Shown: positions 1-7,430 of the stretch, one piece after another | Position numbering within the stretch: position 1 is the stretch's first letter | Layout: each line of letters begins with the position of its first letter | Assembly: GCA_002825515.1 (NCBI GenBank) | Contig: PJET01000127.1 | Span: forward strand, 1 to 19,964 | Length of the DNA: 19,964 bases | Source of the DNA: Candidatus Thorarchaeota archaeon MP11T_1 | GTDB lineage: Archaea > Asgardarchaeota > Thorarchaeia > Thorarchaeales > Thorarchaeaceae | Direction: 5' to 3' | Made by a program: the position numbers and the translations under genes | The notes under the pieces: generated by a model | Told to the model about the DNA's origin: nothing | Database searches by the model: none | Seen by the model: the letters and a program-made list of their open reading frames with translations, nothing else

Positions 1-1443
1 AAAGAGGAACCTCGAGTTTGGCAAAAAGCCAAGGATACTGCTCCCTCTGAGCTGGCTCGATTAGATAAAAAAGGAAAAGGTGGAGTGCTTTCAGGCAATG
101 CTGAATTCATACTAGTAGGCAACTCTACTGGTGAAATTGCTGTTTATGACCGTGTTGAATGGGAATTAGTTCGAACTCTTGAATCCGGTTATTCAAGTCC
201 CATATCTTCTATGTGGGCTAGTAACCATTATCTCATTGCAGCAACAACTGCAGGGACTGTTACTATCTGGGACCTGAAAAGAGGCGAAGATATCGGGGAA
301 GTTGAGTTGAATGGCATGAAAATCGAATGGATAACTGCAGACCATGACCTCCTGTATATTGCAACACAGGATGGAATCACAATTGTTCGATTGATTGCAT
401 CTAGTAGACCTTTTGATATTTGCGCTGATTCGCCTCTAATTCTCACTGATAGCTTACTGAAGACCTCCCCATATGACGTTCTTGAAGGAGCACTTGAACT
501 TGAGAAAAAAGCAGATGATCACTATCAAGAAGGCTCATTTCATGAGGCTGTTCTTGAATATGAAAATGCTCTACAATTGTTGATTGACAACACTCATGCA
601 CTACTCGAAGTGCCTGCTGAGAGGCAACACCTGACTGATGAACTAAATACTAGACTGGGCAAGGCACTTCTTAAGGCCAAAATTCAGGAATTACAAACGA
701 TAAACCACGAGATTCAGCAGTTGTCAGAAGAGCTCGATGTCCGAAAAAGAACTGATCGTAATCCAGAAGAAATCGAACGATTGTGGAGCTCTGCTGGTAG
801 AATAATCAAAGAGAGTCGTGTTCTCGCTGAGGCTCAAGCAAGTGATATGTTAAGTTACCAAATGACGCATGTCGTTGAAAAGCTTGAAATCGATTTAAAC
901 GAGGCAATGTCAAAATTTGATGAGTTTAGAGAAACCATTAATCAGGCAATTGGCCTTACGCGCCAGATTTCAAACGAGTGGCGATGGATGGAACGCAGAC
1001 GTACCAAACTCCCAGAAAGAAAACAATTTCTTGAAAGTGCCATGGAGAAACTAGAGACAGCTCTAAATCAATCGGACCCTGAAGGTGAAGTTAGTAAGAT
1101 ACTTTCAGGAGCACTGGATGAGTATAGAAAATTATACGGTCAAATAGATCGGATTGTCTCTTCGTATGACCTAGAACAAGAAACAGCATTTACTTCCAAA
1201 GATGAAGCCCAAGAAGCAATAGAAGGGCTCCTAAGTGTGATTCCTAAAAAGATTGATGCCTTGAACGAAATAGAAAATGAAACAGAACGGAGCATGGAAA
1301 AGAATAGAATTATCGCTGCATTGGAACAAGCTCTTGAAACTGCTAAATCATTCAAAATGCATAAAGCTGCAGACACAATTGAAAAAGAACTTCAGAAAGT
1401 TCAACCTCAAGATGAAACAAGTAAAGATACGAAGGAAAAATAG
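1..1443 (+). CDS. WD40-like repeat / coiled-coil protein (5' end outside window)
   Basis: The frame is open from base 1, so the true start lies upstream; 480 residues are visible before the TAG. The first ~135 residues contain beta-propeller-like blades ending in IAVYD and TIWDL, typical of WD40 repeats, followed by a weaker third blade. From about residue 155 there is a short TPR-like stretch (HYQEGSFHEAVLEYENAL). The remaining ~290 residues are charged and heptad-rich, with no hydrophobic segment, and read as a long coiled coil. A GTG at 85 could be called as a start, but the preceding 28 codons are open and the propeller would then be incomplete. This architecture suggests a cytoplasmic scaffold. 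No catalytic motif is visible and I do not assign a function. It ends 6 bp from the convergent TPR gene. Confidence 0.8.
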   Translation, partial: KEEPRVWQKAKDTAPSELARLDKKGKGGVLSGNAEFILVGNSTGEIAVYDRVEWELVRTLESGYSSPISSMWASNHYLIAATTAGTVTIWDLKRGEDIGEVELNGMKIEWITADHDLLYIATQDGITIVRLIASSRPFDICADSPLILTDSLLKTSPYDVLEGALELEKKADDHYQEGSFHEAVLEYENALQLLIDNTHALLEVPAERQHLTDELNTRLGKALLKAKIQELQTINHEIQQLSEELDVRKRTDRNPEEIERLWSSAGRIIKESRVLAEAQASDMLSYQMTHVVEKLEIDLNEAMSKFDEFRETINQAIGLTRQISNEWRWMERRRTKLPERKQFLESAMEKLETALNQSDPEGEVSKILSGALDEYRKLYGQIDRIVSSYDLEQETAFTSKDEAQEAIEGLLSVIPKKIDALNEIENETERSMEKNRIIAALEQALETAKSFKMHKAADTIEKELQKVQPQDETSKDTKEK

Positions 1444-1449
1444 TCCACC

Positions 1450-2085
1450 CTAGGAAGCCGCAATACCATCTATTGATGGGTATGATTCCTCCATGAAATC
1501 CTCATCATCAATTAATTCCATCCAATCTTCAGCAATGTCCTCAATGGATGGGTCAATTGATATCGCGTATTCGACTGCTTCTAGTGCTGCTCCGAAATCT
1601 TCAAAGAACAGATAACAAATAGCCAGATTATACCACGAAACTGCTGAGGATGGGTCAAGATCTAATGATTTCTCGAGAGCATCTATCGCTTCTTCCCATT
1701 GGTCTTCAGCTATTAGGGCAGTTGCTAGGAGTTCCCATTTTCTGACATCTCGTGGTTTGAGTTTCAGACTCTCTCGCAGTGCTTCTATCCCTTCAGTGTT
1801 CTCATTGAGTAATAGATGAATTAATCCCTTGTCACCCCATCTGGATGAAGAAGAAGGTTCGATTTGAAGGAGTTTATTGAGTGCATCAATTGCACCTTTT
1901 GGTTTACCCATCTCTAGATTACAAATGACGAGATTTTCCCAAGCGCGAATATTCTTTGGGTCCAATCTGAGACCTAGGTACAATTGATCCCTAGCTTCGC
2001 TGAAACACTTCCTCTCAATTAACAAGGAAGCCTGATCAACAAGAGAATCTACACCTTTGGCATCAGAAGAGGATGGTTCCAACAC
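1450..2085 (-). CDS. TPR-repeat protein
   Basis: The 211-residue soluble protein is built almost entirely of about five 34-residue TPR units, roughly residues 15-185. Canonical W/L-G-Y-A-P spacing is seen, for example AWENLVICNLEMGKPKGAIDAL and SWYNLAICYLFFEDFGAALEAV, ending in an acidic tail. TPR arrays are protein-interaction scaffolds, and nothing shows the partner. The start is GTG, preceded six bases upstream by GGAG and immediately by an in-frame TGA that closes a 68-codon open frame. That in-frame stop makes the GTG the earliest possible start; the next codon is TTG, an alternative. It may be read from the same transcript as the ridA gene 268 bp upstream, or from its own promoter near 2251-2258. 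Confidence 0.85.
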   Translation of the reverse strand: MLEPSSSDAKGVDSLVDQASLLIERKCFSEARDQLYLGLRLDPKNIRAWENLVICNLEMGKPKGAIDALNKLLQIEPSSSSRWGDKGLIHLLLNENTEGIEALRESLKLKPRDVRKWELLATALIAEDQWEEAIDALEKSLDLDPSSAVSWYNLAICYLFFEDFGAALEAVEYAISIDPSIEDIAEDWMELIDDEDFMEESYPSIDGIAAS

Positions 2086-2353
2086 TCAATGCTCCATATC
2101 TTTCTGGATAAAGCGTCCAATAATGATAAGAAAAAGCTTGTCCTGAGAGCACAAATTATCGCTTCTGGAATTTTTGCGGTTGGCTTGACCTAGAGTCGCT
2201 TTTTTTTTACTCCGAGCTCTCAGATATTTGGGAGTGTAGTTATTCTGTGAATTATAATCCCAATTCCTTCCTTTTAATGAATCACTGAACACATGTTAGG
2301 TTAAACAGTAATTGGTGGAATAACTAAATTGCCAAGAGTGGCTGTTTACTGAT
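2086..2353 (-). other. Gene-poor stretch between ridA and the TPR gene
   Basis: About 268 bases contain no gene I would defend. A 68-codon minus-strand frame (2086-2292) fills most of it, but it has no Shine-Dalgarno sequence and its composition is unlike the neighbouring proteins. A run of nine T (2200-2208, plus strand) and a minus-strand TATA-like ATTATAAT at about 2251-2258 are visible. A transcript from that box would have a leader of more than 130 bases before the TPR gene. Confidence 0.4.
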
Positions 2354-2755
2354 TCATTTTGAACTATTGGTTGTGATTGAGAGCGCAATTGCCTCAATCT
2401 CGATACGAACATCTCTTGGTAACCGTGCGACCTCGATTGCCGCCCTAGCTGGTGGAATATCACCAAACCACTTTGAATATTCAGAATTCATTTCTGAGAA
2501 GTCATTCATATCCTTAAGAAAAACGGTACATTTCACAACTCTGTCCATTGAGGAACCCGCGGCCTCAATGATTCCTTTGACGTTGGAAAGAACTTGTCGT
2601 GTCTGTTCTGTAATAGAACCCGATACAATTTCCCCTGTGTCCGGATTGATTGGTATCTGTCCTGAACAGAAGACAAATCCATTTGCTTTGATTCCTTGTG
2701 AATATGGACCTATTGCCTTTGGTGCACTATTTGTAGAAACTCGCTCAGGCTTCAT
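2354..2755 (-). CDS. ridA: RidA (YjgF/YER057c/UK114) family enamine/imine deaminase
   Basis: The protein has 133 residues, the usual length for RidA. Family signatures are in order: GPYSQG (16-21), the [14 protein letters not shown] core (31-44), [10 protein letters not shown] (58-67) and [13 protein letters not shown] (101-113), ending with the IEIEAIA strand. The arginine that binds the substrate carboxylate in RidA corresponds to R104, and Y18 and N90 sit at other pocket positions. RidA enzymes hydrolyse reactive 2-aminoacrylate and related enamines from PLP enzymes to keto acids and ammonia; active members are cytosolic trimers. The ATG is preceded by GTGAT five bases upstream, a good archaeal ribosome-binding site. 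It lies 47 bp downstream of the carbamate kinase gene on the same strand, so co-transcription is likely. This suggests amino-acid or ureide catabolism, but the exact substrate cannot be read from sequence. Confidence 0.93.
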   Translation of the reverse strand: MKPERVSTNSAPKAIGPYSQGIKANGFVFCSGQIPINPDTGEIVSGSITEQTRQVLSNVKGIIEAAGSSMDRVVKCTVFLKDMNDFSEMNSEYSKWFGDIPPARAAIEVARLPRDVRIEIEAIALSITTNSSK

Positions 2756-2802
2756 TTTTCATCACAGATCGTGGATGCATCAATCCACAATTAATCTAGC
2801 GG

Positions 2803-3780
2803 TTACGGTCTTCTTTCAGGTGGGGGTGGTACTGCAAAGCCTGCAACAATTCTTGTTCCGGTCTCACCATTCAAAGCACGTGTTATGTTTGGTGGGTCTG
2901 TAATGATTGCCATTTCGCCTCCATTCTTGATGAATTGGATACAAGCCTCTATCTTTGGAAGCATACTCCCTGGAGTGAAATGACCCTCCTCAATATACCT
3001 TTGGGCTTGAATATGGTCCATCTTGCTAATAGCTCCTTGGTTTTCCTTGCCAAAATTGAGGTAGACTTGTTCAACTGCTGTAGATATGAGTAGGACATCG
3101 GCATCAAGATCCGTCGCAAGTAGACTTGAAGCACGATCCTTGTCAATCACCGCTGCAATACCTTCTAAGTTGCCGTTTTCGTCTGCAACAACTGGAATGC
3201 CTCCTCCACCCACAGCATATACAATGATATCATCGTTGAGGAGTGCCTTGATACCTGGAAGTTCAACAATCTCTTTAGGTATTGGTGAAGGCACAACTCT
3301 TCTCCAACCTCTTCCAGAATCCTCTTTGACCTGCCAGCCTTCTTCCTCCGCCTTCTTCTTGGCATCCTTTTCATCCAGGAATGAACCTATGGGCTTATTT
3401 GGATTCTCAAATGCTGGATCGTCTTTGGATACCCTGACTTGAGTTACGAGTGATGCGACATGCCGGTTCATTCCACGTTTGTTGAATTCGTTGTAAAGTG
3501 CCCTTTGAATCATATAACCAATTGCACCTTGTGTATCTGCGCCACAATAGTCTAGTGGAACTGGATGCAATTCATGTTCAGATAGTTCGGACCTTCTTAG
3601 AATGAAGCCCACCTGAGGTCCATTTCCTGATGTGATTACAACATTCCATCCCTGCTCGATCATATCAGCAATATGCTTGCATGTTTCTGCAGTTGCAGCA
3701 TATTGGTCTGGAACTGTCTTGTGATTCTTATCTTTTATAAGCGAATTTCCGCCAATTGCAATTACAGCCGTCTTGGCCAT
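2803..3780 (-). CDS. arcC: Carbamate kinase
   Basis: The 325-residue protein matches the amino-acid kinase fold carbamate kinases over its whole length. It has the N-terminal AVIAIGGNSLIK, TSGNGPQVGFILRRSE, DYCGADTQGAIGYMIQ, AVGGGGIPVV, IDKDRASSLLA, and the C-terminal GSMLPKIEACIQFI segment with the conserved PKI lysine. The family transfers phosphate between carbamoyl phosphate and ADP to give ATP plus carbamate, which decays to CO2 and ammonia; archaeal members may run in either direction. Two upstream in-frame ATGs (3789, 3786) exist. I chose the third because GAGATGAT lies four bases before it and the kinase core starts at once. No arginine deiminase or ornithine transcarbamylase lies in the window, so the carbamoyl-phosphate source is unknown. 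It probably shares a transcript with ridA downstream. Confidence 0.95.
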   Translation of the reverse strand: MAKTAVIAIGGNSLIKDKNHKTVPDQYAATAETCKHIADMIEQGWNVVITSGNGPQVGFILRRSELSEHELHPVPLDYCGADTQGAIGYMIQRALYNEFNKRGMNRHVASLVTQVRVSKDDPAFENPNKPIGSFLDEKDAKKKAEEEGWQVKEDSGRGWRRVVPSPIPKEIVELPGIKALLNDDIIVYAVGGGGIPVVADENGNLEGIAAVIDKDRASSLLATDLDADVLLISTAVEQVYLNFGKENQGAISKMDHIQAQRYIEEGHFTPGSMLPKIEACIQFIKNGGEMAIITDPPNITRALNGETGTRIVAGFAVPPPPERRP

Positions 3781-3784
3781 TTTC

Positions 3785-3792
3785 ATCATCTC
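3785..3792 (-). promoter_or_regulatory. Ribosome binding site deciding the arcC start
   Basis: GAGATGAT on the minus strand matches the archaeal anti-SD-complementary GAGGTGAT in seven of eight bases and sits four bases before the ATG at 3780. It overlaps the two earlier ATG codons, which argues against their use. Confidence 0.55.
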
Positions 3793-3854
3793 ATTGAATT
3801 AGGAGTTCTCAAGACCTACCTAGTTCAATTTAAACGAATGGGTTCGTATCCAAT

Positions 3855-4592
3855 CTATTCTGAGGACTCCTCTCTCTCACGAAGCCACTCATCGAGGTAT
3901 GCTGTTTCAAGCTCATCAGCGTCAGCTATGTCCTTCCCAGTCATTCCATCTATCAACGTCTTTGTTCTAACTAGGATTTTCGCATCTTTATTGAGAATTT
4001 GATCAACGAACTCCATCGTTTTTTCCATTAGTTCATCTTGATTTACTAACATATCTGCAAGTCCTATTTGGAGTGCTTCTCTTGCAGAAACCTTCCTAGT
4101 GGTCAAGATGATGTCTTTTGCACGAGCTGGGCCTACAAGATACATTAGATTCGATGAAGCACCAGCTCCTGGAAACACATTCAGCTCAACTTCTGGAAGT
4201 CTGAAAACAGCTGTATCAGAAAAGAATCGAAAATCACAAGCAAGTGCTAGCATAGCTCCAAATCCAATGGCGTAACCATTTACAGCAGCGATTGTAACAC
4301 AAGTGCGGTTCTGACGAATAAGCCGCATAGTACGTTCTAGAAGCTTGAAGAACTCCGTGACTTCTTCTCCTTTAAGACCCATAATCGTGTCCAGATCAAA
4401 GCCTGCACTAAATGCACGCTTTTCTTCTCCTGTAAAGATTATGACTCTAATATTTGGATTATTAGCAATCTGAGAAACTTGCTCACTAAAATCAACAAGC
4501 ATATCTTTTGTAACAGAATTCAACTTGTCCGGACGCGATATGGTGATTATTGCATGAGCGTCTTCAGTGCTGACTTTGATTTGTCCTGTCAA
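3855..4592 (-). CDS. Crotonase (enoyl-CoA hydratase/isomerase) family protein
   Basis: The protein has 245 residues from a TTG start. Crotonase hallmarks are the oxyanion-hole segments AFSAGFDL (60-67) and NGYAIGFGAML (105-115), the ACDFRF turn, and LPEVELNVFPGAG (132-144). Relative to rat mitochondrial enoyl-CoA hydratase, E134 matches Glu164, but the Glu144 position (20 residues earlier) is M114. One of the two hydratase glutamates is therefore missing, which fits an isomerase or another crotonase reaction better than classical hydration. The frame stays open upstream to 4700, but those 36 residues are not family-like and would overlap the regulator gene. A GGGTG seven bases before the TTG supports the shorter start. 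Neighbours suggest acyl-CoA catabolism, which is inference. Confidence 0.88.
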   Translation of the reverse strand: MTGQIKVSTEDAHAIITISRPDKLNSVTKDMLVDFSEQVSQIANNPNIRVIIFTGEEKRAFSAGFDLDTIMGLKGEEVTEFFKLLERTMRLIRQNRTCVTIAAVNGYAIGFGAMLALACDFRFFSDTAVFRLPEVELNVFPGAGASSNLMYLVGPARAKDIILTTRKVSAREALQIGLADMLVNQDELMEKTMEFVDQILNKDAKILVRTKTLIDGMTGKDIADADELETAYLDEWLREREESSE

Positions 4593-4634
4593 TATCAAAC
4601 ACCCTACTTGGGACTCACGTGTTAAACGAACACG

Positions 4635-4642
4635 AATATAAC
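4635..4642 (-). promoter_or_regulatory. Possible TATA box for the crotonase gene
   Basis: A minus-strand GTTATATT lies about 45 bases before the TTG start at 4592. That spacing allows initiation some 25 bases downstream and a leader of about 20 bases containing the GGGTG ribosome site. It is assigned by eye from position and composition only. Confidence 0.3.
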
Positions 4643-4675
4643 CTACCAGTGAGGGATTTGATGTTAAATTTATGA

Positions 4676-5176
4676 TTATCGTGTATTGCAAGCATCGCAT
4701 GGATCATCGGCGTGAGCACAAAACTCTCTGTGAATATCACACATCACACCTTCATCTCTCATGAATCTAATAATACGATTGATCTCCTTTGTCATTGATT
4801 CGAAGATATCTTCCTCTTCATTGATGCGTGCCTTTTCATATTCTGCTATCATGATGTCTGCAGATTTGTCAATCTCTTTCAAGATGATTTTTGGAAGGGC
4901 TACCTGGTCACCTCTTGACCTTTGTCCCCTTTTCTTCAGTAGGTATTGTGTAATTGCTGGTTCAGTCACTCCAAGCATTCTTGCGATCTCTTTCTGAGTA
5001 ATCTTATGATCGACCATTTTCCCATCTTCATCCTGACGCGAAACAACTTTGGTCTTCATGACCTTTGCCAACTCTCTTCTGATTGATGGAAGAACGTACC
5101 AAACCTCGACTTCTTGAGGCATCATCCATGTTCTTCTTTTGACCTGCTTCTCCTTCGAAGTCTCACTAGCAGACAT
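4676..5176 (-). CDS. COG2522-type HTH transcriptional regulator with C-terminal cysteine cluster
   Basis: The 166-residue protein has a basic N-terminus, then MMPQEVEVWYVLPSIRRELA (18-37), which I recognise from archaeal COG2522 predicted regulators. A helix-turn-helix follows at about 58-82 (ITQKEIARMLGVTEPAITQYL). A charged helical linker leads to four C-terminal cysteines: C146, C153, C160 and C163, spaced x6, x6, x2. The cluster could bind zinc or an iron-sulfur centre and act as a sensor; this is inferred from spacing alone. The ATG has AGGTG eight bases upstream. An inverted repeat 18-31 bases upstream of the start is a candidate autoregulatory operator. The gene diverges from the sirtuin and heads the minus-strand run of crotonase, arcC and ridA, which it may control. 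Confidence 0.85.
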   Translation of the reverse strand: MSASETSKEKQVKRRTWMMPQEVEVWYVLPSIRRELAKVMKTKVVSRQDEDGKMVDHKITQKEIARMLGVTEPAITQYLLKKRGQRSRGDQVALPKIILKEIDKSADIMIAEYEKARINEEEDIFESMTKEINRIIRFMRDEGVMCDIHREFCAHADDPCDACNTR

Positions 5177-5193
5177 TATACTACACCTACTTG

Positions 5194-5207
5194 TTCACAA
5201 TAGTGAA
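5194..5207. promoter_or_regulatory. Inverted repeat, candidate operator of the COG2522 regulator
   Basis: TTCAC-AATA-GTGAA is a perfect five-base inverted repeat with a four-base spacer, 18-31 bases upstream of the regulator ATG. A minus-strand AAATATT next to it could be the TATA box, which would place the repeat near the transcription start. A homodimeric HTH repressor would suit such a site; binding is inferred. Confidence 0.4.
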
Positions 5208-5260
5208 TATTTCTTTGTTTTATCACCTAATAAGCCTGATGGCATAACCGAGTTTTCTGC

Positions 5261-5270
5261 TACATATTTT
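5261..5270 (+). promoter_or_regulatory. Possible TATA box for the sirtuin gene
   Basis: TACATATTTT lies about 50 bases before the sirtuin ATG. Downstream, AGGTC at 5308-5312 is a ribosome site five bases before the ATG. A short inverted repeat, CAAGC/GCTTG (5274-5278 and 5288-5292), lies between box and start and may be regulatory. Confidence 0.35.
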
Positions 5271-5317
5271 AGTCAAGCTTAAGAAAGGCTTGCAAGTAGT
5301 ATTTTTCAGGTCTTGTA

Positions 5318-6049
5318 ATGAATAGAGTCCTTCTCAAAGAAGCTGCAGATATCATACTAAAATCAGACCATTTTGTGGCACTTACTGGAGCTGGGATATC
5401 AAAAGAGTCCAATGTACCTACATTTAGAGGGGAAGATGGTTTGTGGCGTACCTATAATGCAATGGAGTTGGCAACACCATCAGCCTTTCAAAGCAATCCT
5501 TCCCTTGTTTGGGAATGGTATGCTTGGCGTCAAGGACTGATAAGTGGATGCAAACCTAACCCTGCTCATACGACTCTTGCTAGCTGGGAGAGACGGGGTA
5601 TTGTCAAAACTATAATCACACAAAACGTAGATGGTCTCCATATTCGAGCAGGATCAGAAAATGTACTTGAAGTTCATGGTGATTTATGGGCTTTGAAATG
5701 CACATCTTGTGATTATCGTGGAAAACTGTCCATACCTGCTAATGGTATCCCTCTCTGTCCAGATTGCACCAGTCATTTGCGTCCTGATGTAGTCTGGTTT
5801 GGTGAAGCCCTTAATCCCCAAATCATGAGAAAGGTCTATGCTGAACTAGAACTTGCTGATGTTTGCATTGTTATTGGTACATCTGCTCTAATACAACCAG
5901 CCGCTTCATTCCCTCTTATAGCTAAACAACATGGTGGGAAAATAATAGAAGTAAATATTGAATTAACCGCACTGTCGGGATTATCTGATGTTCACCTCTC
6001 AGGAAAAGCTGGAGAGATTTTGCCTGCTTTAGATATGCTTCTACAATGA
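5318..6049 (+). CDS. Sirtuin, NAD-dependent protein deacylase
   Basis: The 243-residue protein is the length of single-domain Sir2 enzymes. The NAD site GAGISKESNVPTFRG (24-38), TQNVDGLH (101-108), catalytic H120 in EVHGD, and a C128-x2-C131...C147-x2-C150 zinc ribbon are followed by PDVVWFGE and GTSALIQPAA. All catalytic elements are intact. The segment WEWYAWRQ places Y68 and R71 at the Y-x-x-R positions used by SIRT5 and CobB to bind acidic acyl groups, so desuccinylase/demalonylase activity as well as deacetylation is plausible. The family transfers the acyl group to ADP-ribose, releasing nicotinamide. In Archaea, chromatin proteins and acyl-CoA synthetases are known targets. The ATG start is backed by AGGTC five bases upstream. 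It ends 13 bp from the convergent TPR gene. Confidence 0.96.
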   Translation: MNRVLLKEAADIILKSDHFVALTGAGISKESNVPTFRGEDGLWRTYNAMELATPSAFQSNPSLVWEWYAWRQGLISGCKPNPAHTTLASWERRGIVKTIITQNVDGLHIRAGSENVLEVHGDLWALKCTSCDYRGKLSIPANGIPLCPDCTSHLRPDVVWFGEALNPQIMRKVYAELELADVCIVIGTSALIQPAASFPLIAKQHGGKIIEVNIELTALSGLSDVHLSGKAGEILPALDMLLQ

Positions 6050-6062
6050 TACTCCTATGGTG

Positions 6063-7322
6063 CTATTCAACTATGGACCGGCGATAATGGGCTGCTAGGC
6101 TTTTTGCTCGGGTTGCTTCATTTGTTTGACCTAGACGATGAAACGACTTGGATATCTCTTCGAGTATTTCAGGATTATTTGGTTCAAGATTTAGTAATTT
6201 TCTGTAAACTCTTAATGCATGGGTTTCATTTCCTCTATACTCCATGCAACGCCCTAGATAGAATAACGCGTATACATGGTTTGGTAGAATTCTGAGAGCA
6301 CGCAAGAAACTCCTAGCGGCACTTTGATACATACTTCTATAGTAATCTGCTTCTCCAAGCTTAACCCATGCTTCAACATTTTTCGGGTCTTTTTCAGTAG
6401 CTATCTTCAAGAATTCCGCTGATTCTTTCCACTTATCACATGTCTGCAAGCATATGCCTAATTGAAGCCATGTTTCTGGATTTTCAGGTAAATGATTAGT
6501 AGCTAATCTAAGTGCGTCTTCTGCCTCTTCATGAGCTCCTCTTTTCATCAGAATTGTACCCACCCTAAGTAACGCCTCCCCATTCTCAGGATCGATAGCT
6601 AGACCTCTCATGAAAGCTCCCTCGGCTTTGTCAAAATCATGAGCAGTCATATGGACCCTCGCTTTGCTGAACCAAAATTCTGCTGACTTTCCATCGGTTA
6701 ATTGGATATCACGTCTTTTATCTGCAATTGCATCCAGCTGACTATCTTTTGCCTTTATTGTTTCAATCTTCGATTCAGTTATAGTAGTATCCTCTTCTTC
6801 AATAGTAGATCCAATTTCCTCTACTACTTCAATCTTAGATTCAAATGCAGTAGTACCCTCTTCTTCAACAATAGGTACTATTCCCTCTAGTGATTCATCA
6901 CCGGACTCACTCAACTTTGAAAGTATTATTCCCCACTGTGAAGTCTCTGAGATTTCAAATCTAACTCTCCGTGGGTTCTTCCAGTCTTTCACCTTTTCGA
7001 TACCATGAGAAAACATGATGCTTCGAAGCTTAGGCCAAGTCATTTTCAAGTCAGCGCATTGATCTAAAGCTCTCTTCCCTGCTTTTTCTGCATCTGTTTC
7101 TCTTCCTTGAGAAAGAAGAACAGTACTAAGGATAGCCCATCCAATTGGGAAGTATTCCTTCATATCTAGAGCAATTTTTAGTGACCTTTCTGCTTCTTCA
7201 AGTTGGCCTTTAGTTGCAAGAGAGCAACCTAAATTGAACCAGCCAGTTGGAGTATCTTCTTTTGGCAATATTTCAACCACTTGTTCTCCATCATGTTTTG
7301 TTGGGGCCAATTTCTCCTCCAC
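6063..7322 (-). CDS. TPR-repeat protein with acidic tandem-repeat linker
   Basis: The 419-residue soluble protein has two TPR-like units at about 27-95, then a long acidic linker (about 135-205), then five or six TPR units to about residue 410. The linker contains two imperfect 22-residue repeats, each carrying an EEE-x-TT-x3-ESKIE pattern. The C-terminal array shows regular WxxLG and A-x3-LP/DP spacing. No enzyme motif or membrane segment is seen. The architecture suggests two interaction surfaces joined by a flexible acidic tether; partners are unknown. The start is GTG, the first possible start after an in-frame TAG nine codons-bases upstream, with no clear Shine-Dalgarno sequence, so a very short leader is possible. 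It diverges from the SDR gene with 108 bp between starts. Confidence 0.85.
   Translation of the reverse strand: MEEKLAPTKHDGEQVVEILPKEDTPTGWFNLGCSLATKGQLEEAERSLKIALDMKEYFPIGWAILSTVLLSQGRETDAEKAGKRALDQCADLKMTWPKLRSIMFSHGIEKVKDWKNPRRVRFEISETSQWGIILSKLSESGDESLEGIVPIVEEEGTTAFESKIEVVEEIGSTIEEEDTTITESKIETIKAKDSQLDAIADKRRDIQLTDGKSAEFWFSKARVHMTAHDFDKAEGAFMRGLAIDPENGEALLRVGTILMKRGAHEEAEDALRLATNHLPENPETWLQLGICLQTCDKWKESAEFLKIATEKDPKNVEAWVKLGEADYYRSMYQSAARSFLRALRILPNHVYALFYLGRCMEYRGNETHALRVYRKLLNLEPNNPEILEEISKSFHRLGQTNEATRAKSLAAHYRRSIVE
6762..6893. repeat. Two tandem imperfect 66-bp repeats inside the TPR gene
   Basis: Copies begin at 6762 and 6828 and agree at about 51 of 66 positions by direct comparison. 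They stay in frame and encode the two 22-residue acidic linker repeats. The pattern fits an in-frame tandem duplication followed by divergence. Confidence 0.75.
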
Positions 7323-7430
7323 CCGTTTGCTCTAATTATGTTTCTACCTGAACGAATATTACTTTTGGCTGAAACGATAGGATACAGATAAATGATGGTA
7401 ACTCTGAGCAGAAGTCTAAGGTGAGTCTCT

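Noticed and set aside
2200..2208. Run of nine T as a transcription terminator.
   Set aside because: No plus-strand gene ends nearby that it could terminate, and no convincing stem precedes it.
2367..2903. A long plus-strand frame (178 codons) opposite ridA.
   Set aside because: It is antisense to the well-supported RidA and carbamate kinase frames and shows no family signature.
4593..4700. Extending the crotonase upstream to the ATG at 4700 (36 more residues).
   Set aside because: The added residues do not resemble the family, overlap the regulator gene and translate the promoter region; a ribosome site precedes the TTG at 4592.
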